Positions 1 through 8,720 of a DNA stretch of 64,000 nucleotides are shown piece after piece; positions within the stretch are counted from its first letter, which is position 1; each line of letters opens with the position of its first letter. The DNA is from JAGWBF01 sp965116325. GTDB taxonomy: Bacteria; Chloroflexota; Dehalococcoidia; Lucifugimonadales; JAGWBF01. Below the pieces are notes generated by a model. The model saw only the letters and a program-made list of their open reading frames with translations, ran no database searches and was not told the DNA's origin. Position numbers and translations under genes: made by a program. The stretch is taken from contig OZ220675.1 in assembly GCA_965116325.1 (NCBI GenBank), positions 62,001-126,000 of the forward strand, read 5' to 3'.

Positions 1-585
1 CTCGGTGTCGAAGAGCAGCCTGTCATAAACGTAGGTCTGGGCTTCGGGCGTAATGTTCCTCTTGGGTCGGAGAAGATCGTCGAACACAAAGATTCCGCCA
101 TCGGCCAGGACCCGGTGGACCTCCTTAAGCACCATACGCTTGTCGGGCACATGGTAGATGACCGCCTGGCTCCAAACGTGGCTGAAGGATCCATCGGGGT
201 AATGCAGGGCGGTGGCCGATGCCTTCTTGAACGCCATTCGCTTTTGGAAGTCAGGGTGCTGCCGGGCGAGCTCTTCCTGGGCATTGGCTATCCTAACCCC
301 GCTCAGGTCGATGCCTGTTACCCTGGCGCCCGTTTCCCTGGCCAGCCACATGGCGACCGTCCCGTTGCCGCATCCCAGGTCCAGCACGTTGGACCCTTGA
401 TTGATGTCGCCCTTTTCGACCATCATCCTGTTGAGGTTCTCGCAAGCAGCCAGGAAATCGGTGTCCGCATCGTTGTCGAAGAGCCCCCAGTGGACCATGC
501 CGTCCTCATCCCAGATGGAACGATAGATTACATCCTGTGCGTCGTAATAGGTTTCCGTCTCCATTTCCGTGAACCTGCTGGTCAT
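1..585 (-). CDS. Class I SAM-dependent methyltransferase (C-terminus beyond window)
   Basis: The frame starts at ATG 585 behind an AGGAGG site (596-601) and stays open to base 1, so the C-terminus is missing and 195 residues are visible. Residues 67-75 read VLDLGCGNG, the glycine-rich S-adenosylmethionine loop, and GIDLS at 91-95 fits the acidic motif that binds the SAM ribose. A later DGIFVF-like strand (GGIFVFDD) matches the end of the Rossmann core. The protein should be a cytosolic small-molecule methyltransferase of the UbiE/sarcosine-dimethylglycine type. The substrate cannot be read from the visible part, and the neighbours give no help. Confidence 0.85.
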   Translation of the reverse strand, partial: MTSRFTEMETETYYDAQDVIYRSIWDEDGMVHWGLFDNDADTDFLAACENLNRMMVEKGDINQGSNVLDLGCGNGTVAMWLARETGARVTGIDLSGVRIANAQEELARQHPDFQKRMAFKKASATALHYPDGSFSHVWSQAVIYHVPDKRMVLKEVHRVLADGGIFVFDDLLRPKRNITPEAQTYVYDRLLFDTE

Positions 586-1320
586 TTCTGCTATTCCTCC
601 TGTATGTAACGTATGGGCAGCCGTTGCCGGCCAACACCCCTGGACCCACCCTGTGGGGAAACTCCTGACGGTCAAGGGGGAAGGGCCATTGAGGGCCAGG
701 GCATCCGGCTGCGCCTGGGAGCCGTTGGGCTAATGGGACCAGTCGTAGAAGGGCCAGGTAGCTGCCCTATGCAAGGAATGCACAAATAACGTCGGGTAAG
801 ACGTTATGCCCAAAGCCAGAGGGAAAGGCTTAAGGAGGGCCACACGCAAAGATGCGGAACAGCCTACGTTTGCCTTATGGGGGTGGGACTATGAGGGCAG
901 AGGGATGCCGAAGCAGATTGGAGGAAAAGAAGCTAAGGTTCGCAGGGAAGAATATGGCGCCGTCGGTTCCGGCGCTCCAAGGAACTCTTGTAGGAGAGGA
1001 CGCCTTCGGGTCTGATGGTACAGGCCAAGATGGTCACCTCCGTTCTACAGAGCATTCGCGCTGCTGAAAGTCTTCCCGGCCTTAACGGAGGTCTGGAGTG
1101 TAACAGAGCCTCCCAGGGTCGTCAAACCGACTGACTCACAAGCAACAAGCTGTAAGGGGCAGGTAGAATGGGTATGAGCAGGATACGGTTATGGTCCACA
1201 ATAGCTACATAGATAGGTCGTGAAGAGAACAACCCGAAAGCAGACCGCCAGCCGGGCAGAGGCCGATGCATTCTGATGATCTGGAGCGGAGGGCCAAGGG
1301 GTTTCAGGGGAAGGGGGTCT
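586..1320. other. Intergenic region of about 735 bases, no confident gene
   Basis: Only short open frames occur here, and they overlap one another in different frames without convincing ribosome sites. A perfect 8-bp hairpin (ATAACGTC, 6-base loop, GACGTTAT) lies near 786-807. It is followed by G/A-rich sequence containing ACGCAAAG (about 845-852), which recalls part of a class I c-di-GMP aptamer, but the rest of that aptamer does not fit. Base composition looks non-coding. A structured RNA is possible but not supported well enough to name. Confidence 0.4.
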
Positions 1321-2049
1321 ATGGCATCAGGGAATAAGGTCAGCTACAGCGACACCACCATCGAGTACCAGGTGCGGCGCAGCAAGCGGCGCAAGAAGAC
1401 GATCCAGATAAGCGTAGATGGTGGTCAGGTCAGGGTTGCGGCCCCCATGCGGACACCCAACAACGAGATCAAGGCTATCGTCCAGAAGCGCGCGCCCTGG
1501 ATCCTGCGCCATATTGCCGATGCTGCGCTCGAAGTACCGCCAAGGAGGTTTGTGAGCGGAGAGACTTTGCCTTACCTGGGACGCGAAGTCCCCCTGGTGG
1601 TTGTAGACGCTGACGTTCCGCGCCCGAAGATCGGTCTTGACCTCTGGGGCTTCAGGCTCACAATTCCGGAAGCCCTGGGGGATGAGGAACGCTACGAATC
1701 CATTTGCGAGGTTGTGGTCCGTTGGTACCGGGAGCGGGCCGCTGAGCAGATGCAGTCCCTGGTGGAGCAATGGAGGCCTAGGCTGGGCACCGAGAAGGCG
1801 CCACGGGTGCTGGTCCGAGACCAGCGAAGGCGCTGGGGGAGCTGTGCCCCCGACGGGACCCTGCGCTTCAACTGGCGCGTTGTCATGCTGGAGACGGACT
1901 TGATCGAGTATGTGGCCGTTCATGAGGTGGCCCACCTGGTCCACCCCAACCACTCACCGAGCTTCTGGGGCTTGGTGAACGAGGTGATGCCCGATGCCCA
2001 GGACCGCCGGGCCCGGCTGGGGGAGGAAGGGCGCGTGCTTCCCCTCTGA
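1321..2049 (+). CDS. YgjP-family (M48-like) zinc metallopeptidase
   Basis: The 242-residue product ends with the features of the YgjP/DUF45 family: RRRWGSC, then RFNWR, then the zinc motif HEVAH, then HPNHSPSFW. In this family the two motif histidines and a downstream histidine (probably in HPNHS) bind zinc, and the motif glutamate activates water. There is no signal peptide, so it should be cytosolic. Physiological substrates of the family are not established. ATG 1321 is chosen over the in-frame ATG at 1276 because GGGAAGGGGG precedes it and residue 1 then matches the usual family start. It is a lone gene on its strand. Confidence 0.85.
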   Translation: MASGNKVSYSDTTIEYQVRRSKRRKKTIQISVDGGQVRVAAPMRTPNNEIKAIVQKRAPWILRHIADAALEVPPRRFVSGETLPYLGREVPLVVVDADVPRPKIGLDLWGFRLTIPEALGDEERYESICEVVVRWYRERAAEQMQSLVEQWRPRLGTEKAPRVLVRDQRRRWGSCAPDGTLRFNWRVVMLETDLIEYVAVHEVAHLVHPNHSPSFWGLVNEVMPDAQDRRARLGEEGRVLPL

Positions 2050-2109
2050 TGGCCTCTGAAGGGACCCGCCAGGAGCCAAAACCTGCATCGGTGTACCGAA
2101 GCCGGCGGC

Positions 2110-2877
2110 CTAGAAGGTGTCCGAGTCCTCCCCGATCCACTTCCTGAGCAGCTCGTTCAGGGTGCCGTCCTCCTTCATAGAGGCTATAGCCTTGTTGAAC
2201 CGCTCCCGCAGGGGACTGCCCTCGCGGACTCCGATGCCGAGGCCCTGGTCCAGGGGCACCTTCGGGCCGACGATGACGACCCGTCCCTCTAGCTCGGTAA
2301 GCTTTTCCAATGCGTAGCCCCGGTCCACGAGAATGGCGTCGACATCCCCGGCGAAGAGGGCCTCCAGCGGCCCTCCGGGTTCGTCGAAGCCTACGTACTC
2401 CCTTCCCGTCGCTTGGAAGTAGTCCGAGTGGATAGTGTTCTCCATCGCCGCCACTATTCCCTGGGAGGCTTCGTCTCCAGCACCGGCCCGGGCTATGTAC
2501 ACCGAGGGGGATGGCGGATAGTAGGGGTCGGTGAAGTCGATGAGCTGGTCCCGCTCCGGGGTGATGGACATTCCGGCGACTATGGCATCGAACTCTTCGG
2601 CGCGCAGGTCCGGGATCATATCCTCCCACTCGTTGACGGTCCACTCGCATTGGAGGTCCGCCCTGCGACAGATCTCATCCCCCATCTCCCGCTCCAGGCC
2701 GTCGATCTCACCCGTGTCCTCATTGATGAAGTTGAAGGGATGGTAGGCCCCGTCGGTGGCAATCAGGATGCTGTCCGATTTGCAGGCCAGGGATAAGAAG
2801 GCGATGAAAGCCATTGCTCCCAAGGCGACCAGCAGCAGCCTGATTGACGTGGGAAAGGCCAATTCCAACTTCTTCAT
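2110..2877 (-). CDS. ABC-type solute-binding lipoprotein, family 3 (amino-acid type)
   Basis: This 255-residue protein starts at ATG 2877 behind AAAGGA. A hydrophobic signal ends in the lipobox LSLAC with Cys32, so it should be anchored outside the cytoplasmic membrane. The mature part follows the SBP_bac_3 pattern: ATDGAYHPFNF, then DGLEREMGDEI, then FDAIVAGMSITPER, then YYPPS, and a C-terminal SMKEDGTLNELLRKW. These features match polar amino-acid binding proteins. No permease or ATPase lies beside it, so it is an orphan receptor, or its partners lie elsewhere. It diverges from the redoxin gene across 114 bases. Confidence 0.88.
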   Translation of the reverse strand: MKKLELAFPTSIRLLLVALGAMAFIAFLSLACKSDSILIATDGAYHPFNFINEDTGEIDGLEREMGDEICRRADLQCEWTVNEWEDMIPDLRAEEFDAIVAGMSITPERDQLIDFTDPYYPPSPSVYIARAGAGDEASQGIVAAMENTIHSDYFQATGREYVGFDEPGGPLEALFAGDVDAILVDRGYALEKLTELEGRVVIVGPKVPLDQGLGIGVREGSPLRERFNKAIASMKEDGTLNELLRKWIGEDSDTF

Positions 2878-2991
2878 CGTGACCGTCCTTTAATACAGTT
2901 GGTTCTGTGATGAAGTATAATGCACGGCACTGGCGTGTTGAACGCCTGGAAGGGCCCCGACCATGGAGAGTTCACGGAGGTCTTGGCAAGA

Positions 2992-3900
2992 ATGAGGAAG
3001 TTCATGGCGGTGTGGTTAGGTGTAGCTGCCCTGATTCTGTGGTCTGCGGCTTGCGGAGGCGAAGCCGCTGCGCCAACCCCAACGGAAAGCGTCGAGGTAT
3101 CGCCGACACCTACCGTTGCTACGCCTGAGCCCGAAGCCACCTCCACTATAGATTCGGAAGTGCCGGAGGTGACTGCGACGTCGGTCCCGATGCCCGAATC
3201 TTCTGGAACGGAGCTTGCACTCAACCCGACTGCTGTGTCGGACATGCCGCAAGAGGTGGCCCCCACTACAGCCACCGTAGTGACAGAGCCTCCGGCAACT
3301 ACTGATTCCCGGCAAGCCACGGCAGCCCCGCCTCCAGCGACGGACCCACCGGAGGAGCCTCCAACTGCAACGTCAGCGCCCTCTCCAACCAACACAGCTA
3401 CCGCGGTCCCGCCTCCCACAGCCACTCCCACCCTGGAGCCCACACCCGACATTCCCGTCGGCTCCAACGTAGGCAACCGGGCCCCGGAATTTACCCTGAC
3501 CCTCACCGAAGGCCGCACCCTTACCTCGGAGGACTTGCGGGAACAGGGGCAGCCCTTTCTGCTCTTCTTCCACTCGGTCCATTGACCGACCTGCCGCGTT
3601 GAGTTGCAACGCATAACTCAGGTGTACCCAAGCTTCCAGGATTCCGTGGGCCTCTATATTGTGGGCGCTAACTTTTCCGAGACCCTCGACAGGCTGATCA
3701 GCAACCAGAACAGGGAGGGCTATCCCGGAGAGGTCGCCGAGCCTTCCAGGAACATGCTGGAGGACTTTCGAGTGCTTAAGCAGTCAACAAAGGTGGGCAT
3801 CGATGGAAGCTGGGGTATAGTCTACCGGGCCGGCTTCGGTGATGTCGGCGCCGGTGGGTGGCAGGGTGTCTTCGAAGACCTGGCTTCCGGCGCCTCCTAG
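2992..3900 (+). CDS. Redoxin/TlpA-like lipoprotein with in-frame UGA, predicted UxxC selenoprotein
   Basis: Translation from ATG 2992 (GGAGG at 2976-2980) gives a signal peptide with lipobox SAAC (Cys21), a long Pro/Thr/Ala-rich tether (about residues 28-150), then a thioredoxin-fold domain opening VGNRAPEFTL. At 3583-3585 the codon is TGA inside FFHSVH-TGA-PTCRVEL. Reading continues in the same frame to TAG 3898-3900 through VGANFSETLD and VGIDGSWGIVYR, which completes a normal redoxin domain. The TGA sits on the first residue of the WCxxC-like active site, so selenocysteine at residue 198 (UPTC) is the simplest reading; full length is 302. A hairpin with the expected spacing follows. The protein should face the periplasm or cell surface as a peroxide or thiol reductase. 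The alternative is a nonsense-mutated gene annotated as two fragments. Confidence 0.8.
3589..3623 (+). promoter_or_regulatory. Candidate bacterial SECIS hairpin of the redoxin gene
   Basis: Immediately after the in-frame TGA, GCGTTG (3596-3601) pairs perfectly with CAACGC (3607-3612) around the loop AGTTG. An outer helix ACCTG (3589-3593) with CAGGT (3619-3623) can close below it. The second loop base is a G, 18 bases after the TGA. This agrees with the published bacterial SECIS model (apical loop about 16-37 nt after UGA, G among its first two bases), which recruits SelB. Confidence 0.6.
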
Positions 3901-3923
3901 GGCACCTGGGGCCCTCGTCTCCC

Positions 3924-5330
3924 TCAGCGTTCAGGCCATGCAGCCTCGTTGTGACCCAGTGGTACCGCGGGCCGCGCCCAGCGGGGCGGTGTCTCCGACA
4001 GCTTCAGAACCGGCGCGAGATGCCTCAGACGGCCTGTGGGAGTCTCGCTCACCATGGTCCAACCCTCTATCTCTTCGGGGCTGAACTCCTCCGGCACATC
4101 GGAGACCTCGCTATCGGGCACTTGGCCCCGTCCCACAAGCCATCGCCCTGTCTGGGCCAGGGATGCCCGTACCAGCCAGCTTCCTCCCTCCCGCGCCCGC
4201 CGGGCAAGGGCGACCATGGCGCCAAAGGCCATCAGGTATCCGGTCAGGTAGTCGATGGCAGAGACGGGATAGAACTGGGGCCCGGGCCCGTTTTCCGGGA
4301 AGAGGTCTCCCTGGCGGCCGGCTATTCCGCTGACGGCCTGCACCACGGTGTCGAATCCCCTGCGATTTGCCCAGGGCCCGGCATGGCCAAAGGCCGAAAG
4401 GGAGATGTAGATGATCCCTGGTCGCAGCTCGGCCAGCTCCTGGGGAGACAGCCCGCGGCCCGCCAGGGTACCGGGGCGGTAGCTCTGGGAGAACACATCA
4501 CCGCTCTTCACCAAGCCCCGCAGCGTGTCCAGGTTTTGCTGCTCCCGCAGGTCCAGGTGGGCCGATAGCTTGCCGTGGCCGGTGTCGAACTCCTGGTACC
4601 CTATGTTTGGCAGGTGAGGCGCGGTGATCTTGAGTACGTCCGCGCCGTGCTCAGCCAGGGTGCGGGCGCAGGTAGGCCCGGCGAGAACCCTGGTCAGGTC
4701 CAGGACCTTGATGCCTGACAAGGGACGGTCCCCTTCGGGGAGAGGCTCGGCGGGGCTGTCGCCGATTTTGACTATCTCCATTATGGGCAGGGAAGCTACA
4801 GCGGCGGCCTGGGGGTGGTGGGCCCATTCATCTATGGTACGCACCATGCCGCCGGCCCCATTTGCGGCGATAATCGCCTCCTCCAACTCCAGTGCATCCC
4901 ACTGAGCCACCGCGGAGGCGACGGCCTCCCGGTCCTCGGGCACACCCAGCACGCTGAGGGCGGCGGCCCGGTGGTTGGGGAAGTTGCAGTGGAGGTAGCT
5001 CCAGCGACCTCCCTTGGCTGGGTAGAACCCCATGATGGGGTTGCGGTCCGTGCGAACCTGGGCGTCTTCCATCTTCATGTAGTGGCCGCTTCGCAGGGAA
5101 GCGGTGGCTTGGCGGCTCTCGACGGAGACCTTCTGCCGGCGTCCCGTGCGCAGCTCCCACAGGTCGGACACAGCCAATCCCCCGGCGGCCAGGGCGGCTG
5201 TTGCGGCTTCGCCGATGCGAAAGGGAGTGGGCAGGATGGGGTCGTGGGGGCCGGTGATCTGGACATTGTCGAGATGGGCTTCTGCGCCGGGAATGAGGGG
5301 CAGCAGGGTGCCAAAAGCATCGTGGTTCAT
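3924..5330 (-). CDS. CaiB/BaiF family (class III) CoA-transferase
   Basis: The 468-residue protein has the family III CoA-transferase core from about residue 204: LSGIKVLDLTRVLAGP, EHGADVLKI, then SYRPGTLAGRGL, then YISLSAFGHAGPW. A conserved aspartate in SAIDYLTGY probably corresponds to the catalytic Asp that forms the enzyme-CoA anhydride. The first 200 residues resemble the part that normally follows this core (FYPAKGGRW, then LHCNFPNH), so the chain looks like a two-lobed or permuted version. It should move CoA between carboxylic acids. ATG 5330 is chosen, with GGAAGGG upstream. The open frame extends to 5864 but that part overlaps the divergent MBL gene and lacks homology. It is convergent with the redoxin gene. 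Confidence 0.85.
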   Translation of the reverse strand: MNHDAFGTLLPLIPGAEAHLDNVQITGPHDPILPTPFRIGEAATAALAAGGLAVSDLWELRTGRRQKVSVESRQATASLRSGHYMKMEDAQVRTDRNPIMGFYPAKGGRWSYLHCNFPNHRAAALSVLGVPEDREAVASAVAQWDALELEEAIIAANGAGGMVRTIDEWAHHPQAAAVASLPIMEIVKIGDSPAEPLPEGDRPLSGIKVLDLTRVLAGPTCARTLAEHGADVLKITAPHLPNIGYQEFDTGHGKLSAHLDLREQQNLDTLRGLVKSGDVFSQSYRPGTLAGRGLSPQELAELRPGIIYISLSAFGHAGPWANRRGFDTVVQAVSGIAGRQGDLFPENGPGPQFYPVSAIDYLTGYLMAFGAMVALARRAREGGSWLVRASLAQTGRWLVGRGQVPDSEVSDVPEEFSPEEIEGWTMVSETPTGRLRHLAPVLKLSETPPRWARPAVPLGHNEAAWPER

Positions 5331-5433
5331 GATGATGGTCCCTTCCAGAGTGATCGGACCTCTTTGGCCGTTGGGGCAATTATACCCAAAACGGCCCCGC
5401 GTGATGTGATAACCTGTAGCAAGGGGGAACACC

Positions 5434-6180
5434 ATGAGGCTTGGCCGACCGATTGAGGTGACTGACGGCGTGTTCCAGATTCGCGCGCTGGGTGCCAGGG
5501 TGACCGTCCTGGTGGAAAATGGGGCGGCCATACTGGTGGATACCGGGTTGTGGGGAAGCCAGGGCCTTATCATGAGCGGCCTTGAGTCCTTGGGGCTTTC
5601 GAGGGAGAAGCTGAGAATGATGGTGGTGACCCACGCCCACCCGGACCACTCAGGCGGCCTCGGTGGCCTGGTTGGGGACGCGGGGATACCTGTGGGCGCG
5701 CACAAGCTGGAAGCAGACATCATCGAAGGTCGTGCGCCCCCTCCAAGCCCCTTACAGAACCCTCTGCTGGGTAGGATCACCCAACCGGGATTCAGGAAGC
5801 TCCTGGGATGCCCTGTCCCGGTGAGTGAGCGACTGGAGGATGGCGATGTCATCCCCTTTGGCACCGAGGTGCGGGTGGTGCACCTGCCCGGTCATACCGG
5901 GGGCAGCATCGGCATCCATCTGCCCCGAAAAAGGACGGTTATAGTGGGAGACGCCCTCCAATACAAGCTGGGCCGCAGGCTCAGCCCTCCAGCAGCGTCG
6001 GTCACCCAGGACCCTGAGAAAGCCATATCATCCCTCGAAGAGCTCTCCGGAATGGATTTCGACACTATATGCTTTAGCCACTTTCCTCCCATGCGTAACG
6101 GAGGGGCTGCAGCCCTTAGGGACCTGCTGCGACAGCAGACCCCATGTGGACGCGTCACTGCGAGGGGAAAGCCGGCATGA
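5434..6180 (+). CDS. MBL-fold metallo-hydrolase
   Basis: The 248-residue protein contains THAHPDHSGG, the HxHxDH motif that binds two metal ions in the metallo-beta-lactamase fold. A further histidine is in LPGHTGGSIGI, an aspartate in VGDALQY, and a final SHFPP. These are the remaining metal ligands of the glyoxalase II / lactonase-like branch. A GGGGGAA site precedes ATG 5434. Its stop codon overlaps the start of the next gene as ATGA (6177-6180), so the two are translationally coupled; it may hydrolyse a thioester or lactone related to that enzyme's product. The exact substrate is unknown. Confidence 0.85.
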   Translation: MRLGRPIEVTDGVFQIRALGARVTVLVENGAAILVDTGLWGSQGLIMSGLESLGLSREKLRMMVVTHAHPDHSGGLGGLVGDAGIPVGAHKLEADIIEGRAPPPSPLQNPLLGRITQPGFRKLLGCPVPVSERLEDGDVIPFGTEVRVVHLPGHTGGSIGIHLPRKRTVIVGDALQYKLGRRLSPPAASVTQDPEKAISSLEELSGMDFDTICFSHFPPMRNGGAAALRDLLRQQTPCGRVTARGKPA

Positions 6181-8684
6181 ATGTGACTGCCTCACATAGC
6201 TCTTCAATTGGCGACACCATCCCCGCCTTTCTGGAGAAGGCTATCGAGAAACACGGACGCCGGGATGCGCTGCTGTTCAAGCCTGCCTTTCGCTACAGGA
6301 GGTGGAGCTATTCTCAGCTTGGGGCCCAGTCGGGACAGGTCGCCACCCTCCTGCAGCAGCGTGGACTGAAGAAGGGCGACCAGGTGGTCCTCTGGGGGCC
6401 CAACTGCCCCCAGTGGGTGCTGGCCTTCCTTGGCTGTATCAAGGCCGGGGTAGTCGTCGTGCCCCTGGACCTGCGCAGCGCTCCCGACTACGTAGAAAGG
6501 GTCATCTCCCGCATAGAGCCGAAGCTGGCGTTCACATCCCGGGCCACACCCAAGGATGGGGTGGTGTTGGGTGTCCCGGAAATCGGCTTCGAAGAGCTGG
6601 AAGCCCTCATCCAAGGCCTGCCCCAGCCGGAGGAAGTGGATATAACCCCCGACGACCTGGCCGAGATCATGTTCACCTCCGGTACGACGGGCGACCCGAA
6701 GGGCGTAATGCTCACCCATCGGAACCTGCTGGCCAACATCTACGGCGTGTGCCAGTACATCACCTGCAGTCCTTCCAGCCGCCTGCTGTCCATCCTCCCC
6801 CTCAGCCATATGTATGAGCAGATGGGCGGCCTGTTCATAGCGCTGCACTACGGGGCCAGCGTCACCTATCCGACCAGTCGGCAGCCCACCATCCTGGCCC
6901 GGACCATGCGTGATCGAAGGGTCACCATCCTCCTCCTGGTCCCCCAAGCCCTGGAGCTCCTGATGAATGGAATCGAGAGGGAGGTCAAGAGGACTGGGAA
7001 GGAAGCCCTGTGGAACAGGCTCCTGAAGGTCGCTGAAGCTATGCCTTTCCCCATGAGACGCATCCTGTTTCGAAGGGTGCACAAGCAGTTTGGCGGGAAG
7101 CTGGACTTCATAGTTTCCGGTGGCGCGGCCCTCGACCCGGACCTGGGGCGCAAGTGGGAGGCTCTGGGAATAAAGATCGTGCAGGGGTACGGAACTACCG
7201 AGGCTGCGCCAGTCATCAGCAATCACAGCTTGAGCGAGCGGCGTCTCGACTCGGCGGGACGTCCCCTCCCGAATGTGGAGCTGAAGATCAGCGGTGAAGG
7301 GGAAATCCTGGTCCGGGGAGAGAACATCACGCCGGGGTACTGGCGGGCGCCCCAGGAGACGGAGGCGACCTTCGAAGACGACTGGTACAAGACGGGAGAC
7401 CTGGGGTTCCTGGATGATGAGGGATTCCTTCACATCCAGGGACGCAAGAAGGACATGATCGTGCTCTCCAGCGGTCAGAACATCTTCCCCGAGGACATAC
7501 AGGGAGTGCTGTCCAAGCATCCCAAGGTGACCGAGGCGGCCGTGGTGGGGCTGGAAAAGGGTTCGTCGGTGGAGGTGCACGCGGCCCTTATCCTGGAGGA
7601 TGCGAACGCGGCCGAGGAGGTGGTCTCCTGGGCCAATGGACAGCTTGCCGAGCAGCAGCGAATAAGGGGCTTCACCATCTGGCCGGAGGAGGACTTTCCC
7701 CGCACCCACACCATGAAGGTGAAGAAGGGCATCGTACTGGATACCATCATGGGCAGAATACAATCCCAAGGCCCCACGGAGCAGGCCCCGGCGGGCCGAC
7801 CCGGAGGCCCTGGTCGGACCCTGGTTGACGTCCTTGCCGAGGTGAGCAAGCGGGGGGCCGAGGAGGTGCACGACGCCTCGACCCTGGGAGGCGACCTGGA
7901 TTTGGACTCCCTGGGCCGGGTGGAGCTGCTTTCCGCTATAGAAGTGGAGCTGGGTGTTTACCTGGATGAGAGCCAGCTAGGACCCGACATGAGCGTGTCA
8001 GAGCTGGCGTCCCTGGTCGAAGAGGGCTCCAAGAACCCGCCAATGATGAGCTTCCCCAGCTGGGGAATGCGTTGGTGGTGCCGAATGCTCCGGGGCTTCC
8101 TGCAGCGCGCGGTAATTTTCCCGGTTGTCAGCCTTCCCTACTCCCTGAAGGTGCTGGGGCGTGAGAACTTGGATGGAATCACCGGGCCTGTGCTGTTCGC
8201 TTCCAACCACAACCTGGGCTTGGACAACCCGCTGATAATCAAGGCCATCCCCCTGAAGTGGCGCAGGCGGATGGCGGTGGCCGGGGCTGCCGACCTGTGG
8301 AGGAACCCGGTGTGGTGGATAGTGAATCCCCTGCTGGGCAACGCCTTCCCCCTCGCCAAGGAGGGGTCGGTTAAGCCGAGCCTGGAAAATATGGGCAAGA
8401 TCATGGACAACGGGTGGTCGGTGCTGATCTACCCCGAGGGTGAGCTTACCTTGGGAGGACCCATCAAACCCTTCATGAACGGCACGGGCTTGGTGGCGGT
8501 GGAGGGAGGTATCCCCGTGGTGCCCCTTCGGCTGCACATCCGCGAACTTGGAGCCCCCGCCCGCTTCCCCTTACTGCGACGCGGCAAGGTCGAGGTGCGC
8601 TTGGGCGAGCCTCTGTCCTTCCCGCCGGGAACGGACTACCAGGCAGCAACCTCTGCCATCGAGGGAGCGGTCAGGTCCCTTTAG
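6177..8684 (+). CDS. Acyl-CoA/ACP synthetase - acyl carrier protein - PlsC acyltransferase fusion
   Basis: The 835-residue chain has three domains in order. Residues about 1-530 form an AMP-dependent ligase: P-loop FTSGTTGDPKG near 164, GYGTTEAAP, TGDLG near 407 and GRKKDMIVLSSG near 421. Around residue 577 LDSLGRVELL is a phosphopantetheine attachment serine of a carrier-protein domain. The last 170 residues are a glycerolipid acyltransferase with NHNLGLD (HX4D, near 676) and YPEGELT (near 751). The enzyme could activate a free fatty acid, load it on its own carrier domain and pass it to a lysolipid or glycerol phosphate. E. coli Aas does a similar job with the domains in the opposite order and no built-in carrier. 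The start overlaps the previous stop. Confidence 0.88.
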   Translation: MNVTASHSSSIGDTIPAFLEKAIEKHGRRDALLFKPAFRYRRWSYSQLGAQSGQVATLLQQRGLKKGDQVVLWGPNCPQWVLAFLGCIKAGVVVVPLDLRSAPDYVERVISRIEPKLAFTSRATPKDGVVLGVPEIGFEELEALIQGLPQPEEVDITPDDLAEIMFTSGTTGDPKGVMLTHRNLLANIYGVCQYITCSPSSRLLSILPLSHMYEQMGGLFIALHYGASVTYPTSRQPTILARTMRDRRVTILLLVPQALELLMNGIEREVKRTGKEALWNRLLKVAEAMPFPMRRILFRRVHKQFGGKLDFIVSGGAALDPDLGRKWEALGIKIVQGYGTTEAAPVISNHSLSERRLDSAGRPLPNVELKISGEGEILVRGENITPGYWRAPQETEATFEDDWYKTGDLGFLDDEGFLHIQGRKKDMIVLSSGQNIFPEDIQGVLSKHPKVTEAAVVGLEKGSSVEVHAALILEDANAAEEVVSWANGQLAEQQRIRGFTIWPEEDFPRTHTMKVKKGIVLDTIMGRIQSQGPTEQAPAGRPGGPGRTLVDVLAEVSKRGAEEVHDASTLGGDLDLDSLGRVELLSAIEVELGVYLDESQLGPDMSVSELASLVEEGSKNPPMMSFPSWGMRWWCRMLRGFLQRAVIFPVVSLPYSLKVLGRENLDGITGPVLFASNHNLGLDNPLIIKAIPLKWRRRMAVAGAADLWRNPVWWIVNPLLGNAFPLAKEGSVKPSLENMGKIMDNGWSVLIYPEGELTLGGPIKPFMNGTGLVAVEGGIPVVPLRLHIRELGAPARFPLLRRGKVEVRLGEPLSFPPGTDYQAATSAIEGAVRSL

Positions 8685-8720
8685 ACCTGGCAGAGGATCT
8701 GCCCTGAGGGTGTCCCGCAG

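Noticed and set aside
770..930. Class I c-di-GMP riboswitch (ACGCAAAG motif and nearby hairpins)
   Set aside because: The GCAAACC partner strand and the P3 pairing are not present in the right order; only one short motif matches.
806..1067. Two overlapping short open frames of about 70 codons
   Set aside because: They overlap each other in different frames, have no good ribosome site, and the peptides look random.
3604..3900. Separate 98-residue gene after the redoxin
   Set aside because: It is the same frame as the upstream gene, and the protein is the second half of the redoxin fold; the TGA between them is better read as selenocysteine.
5331..5864. N-terminal extension of the CoA-transferase
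   Set aside because: It overlaps the divergent MBL gene in antisense, contains no family sequence, and a ribosome site precedes ATG 5330.
6204..7871. 555-codon open frame opposite the acyl synthetase
   Set aside because: It is the antisense of a clear coding sequence; long antisense frames are expected at this GC content and it has no domain-like motif.
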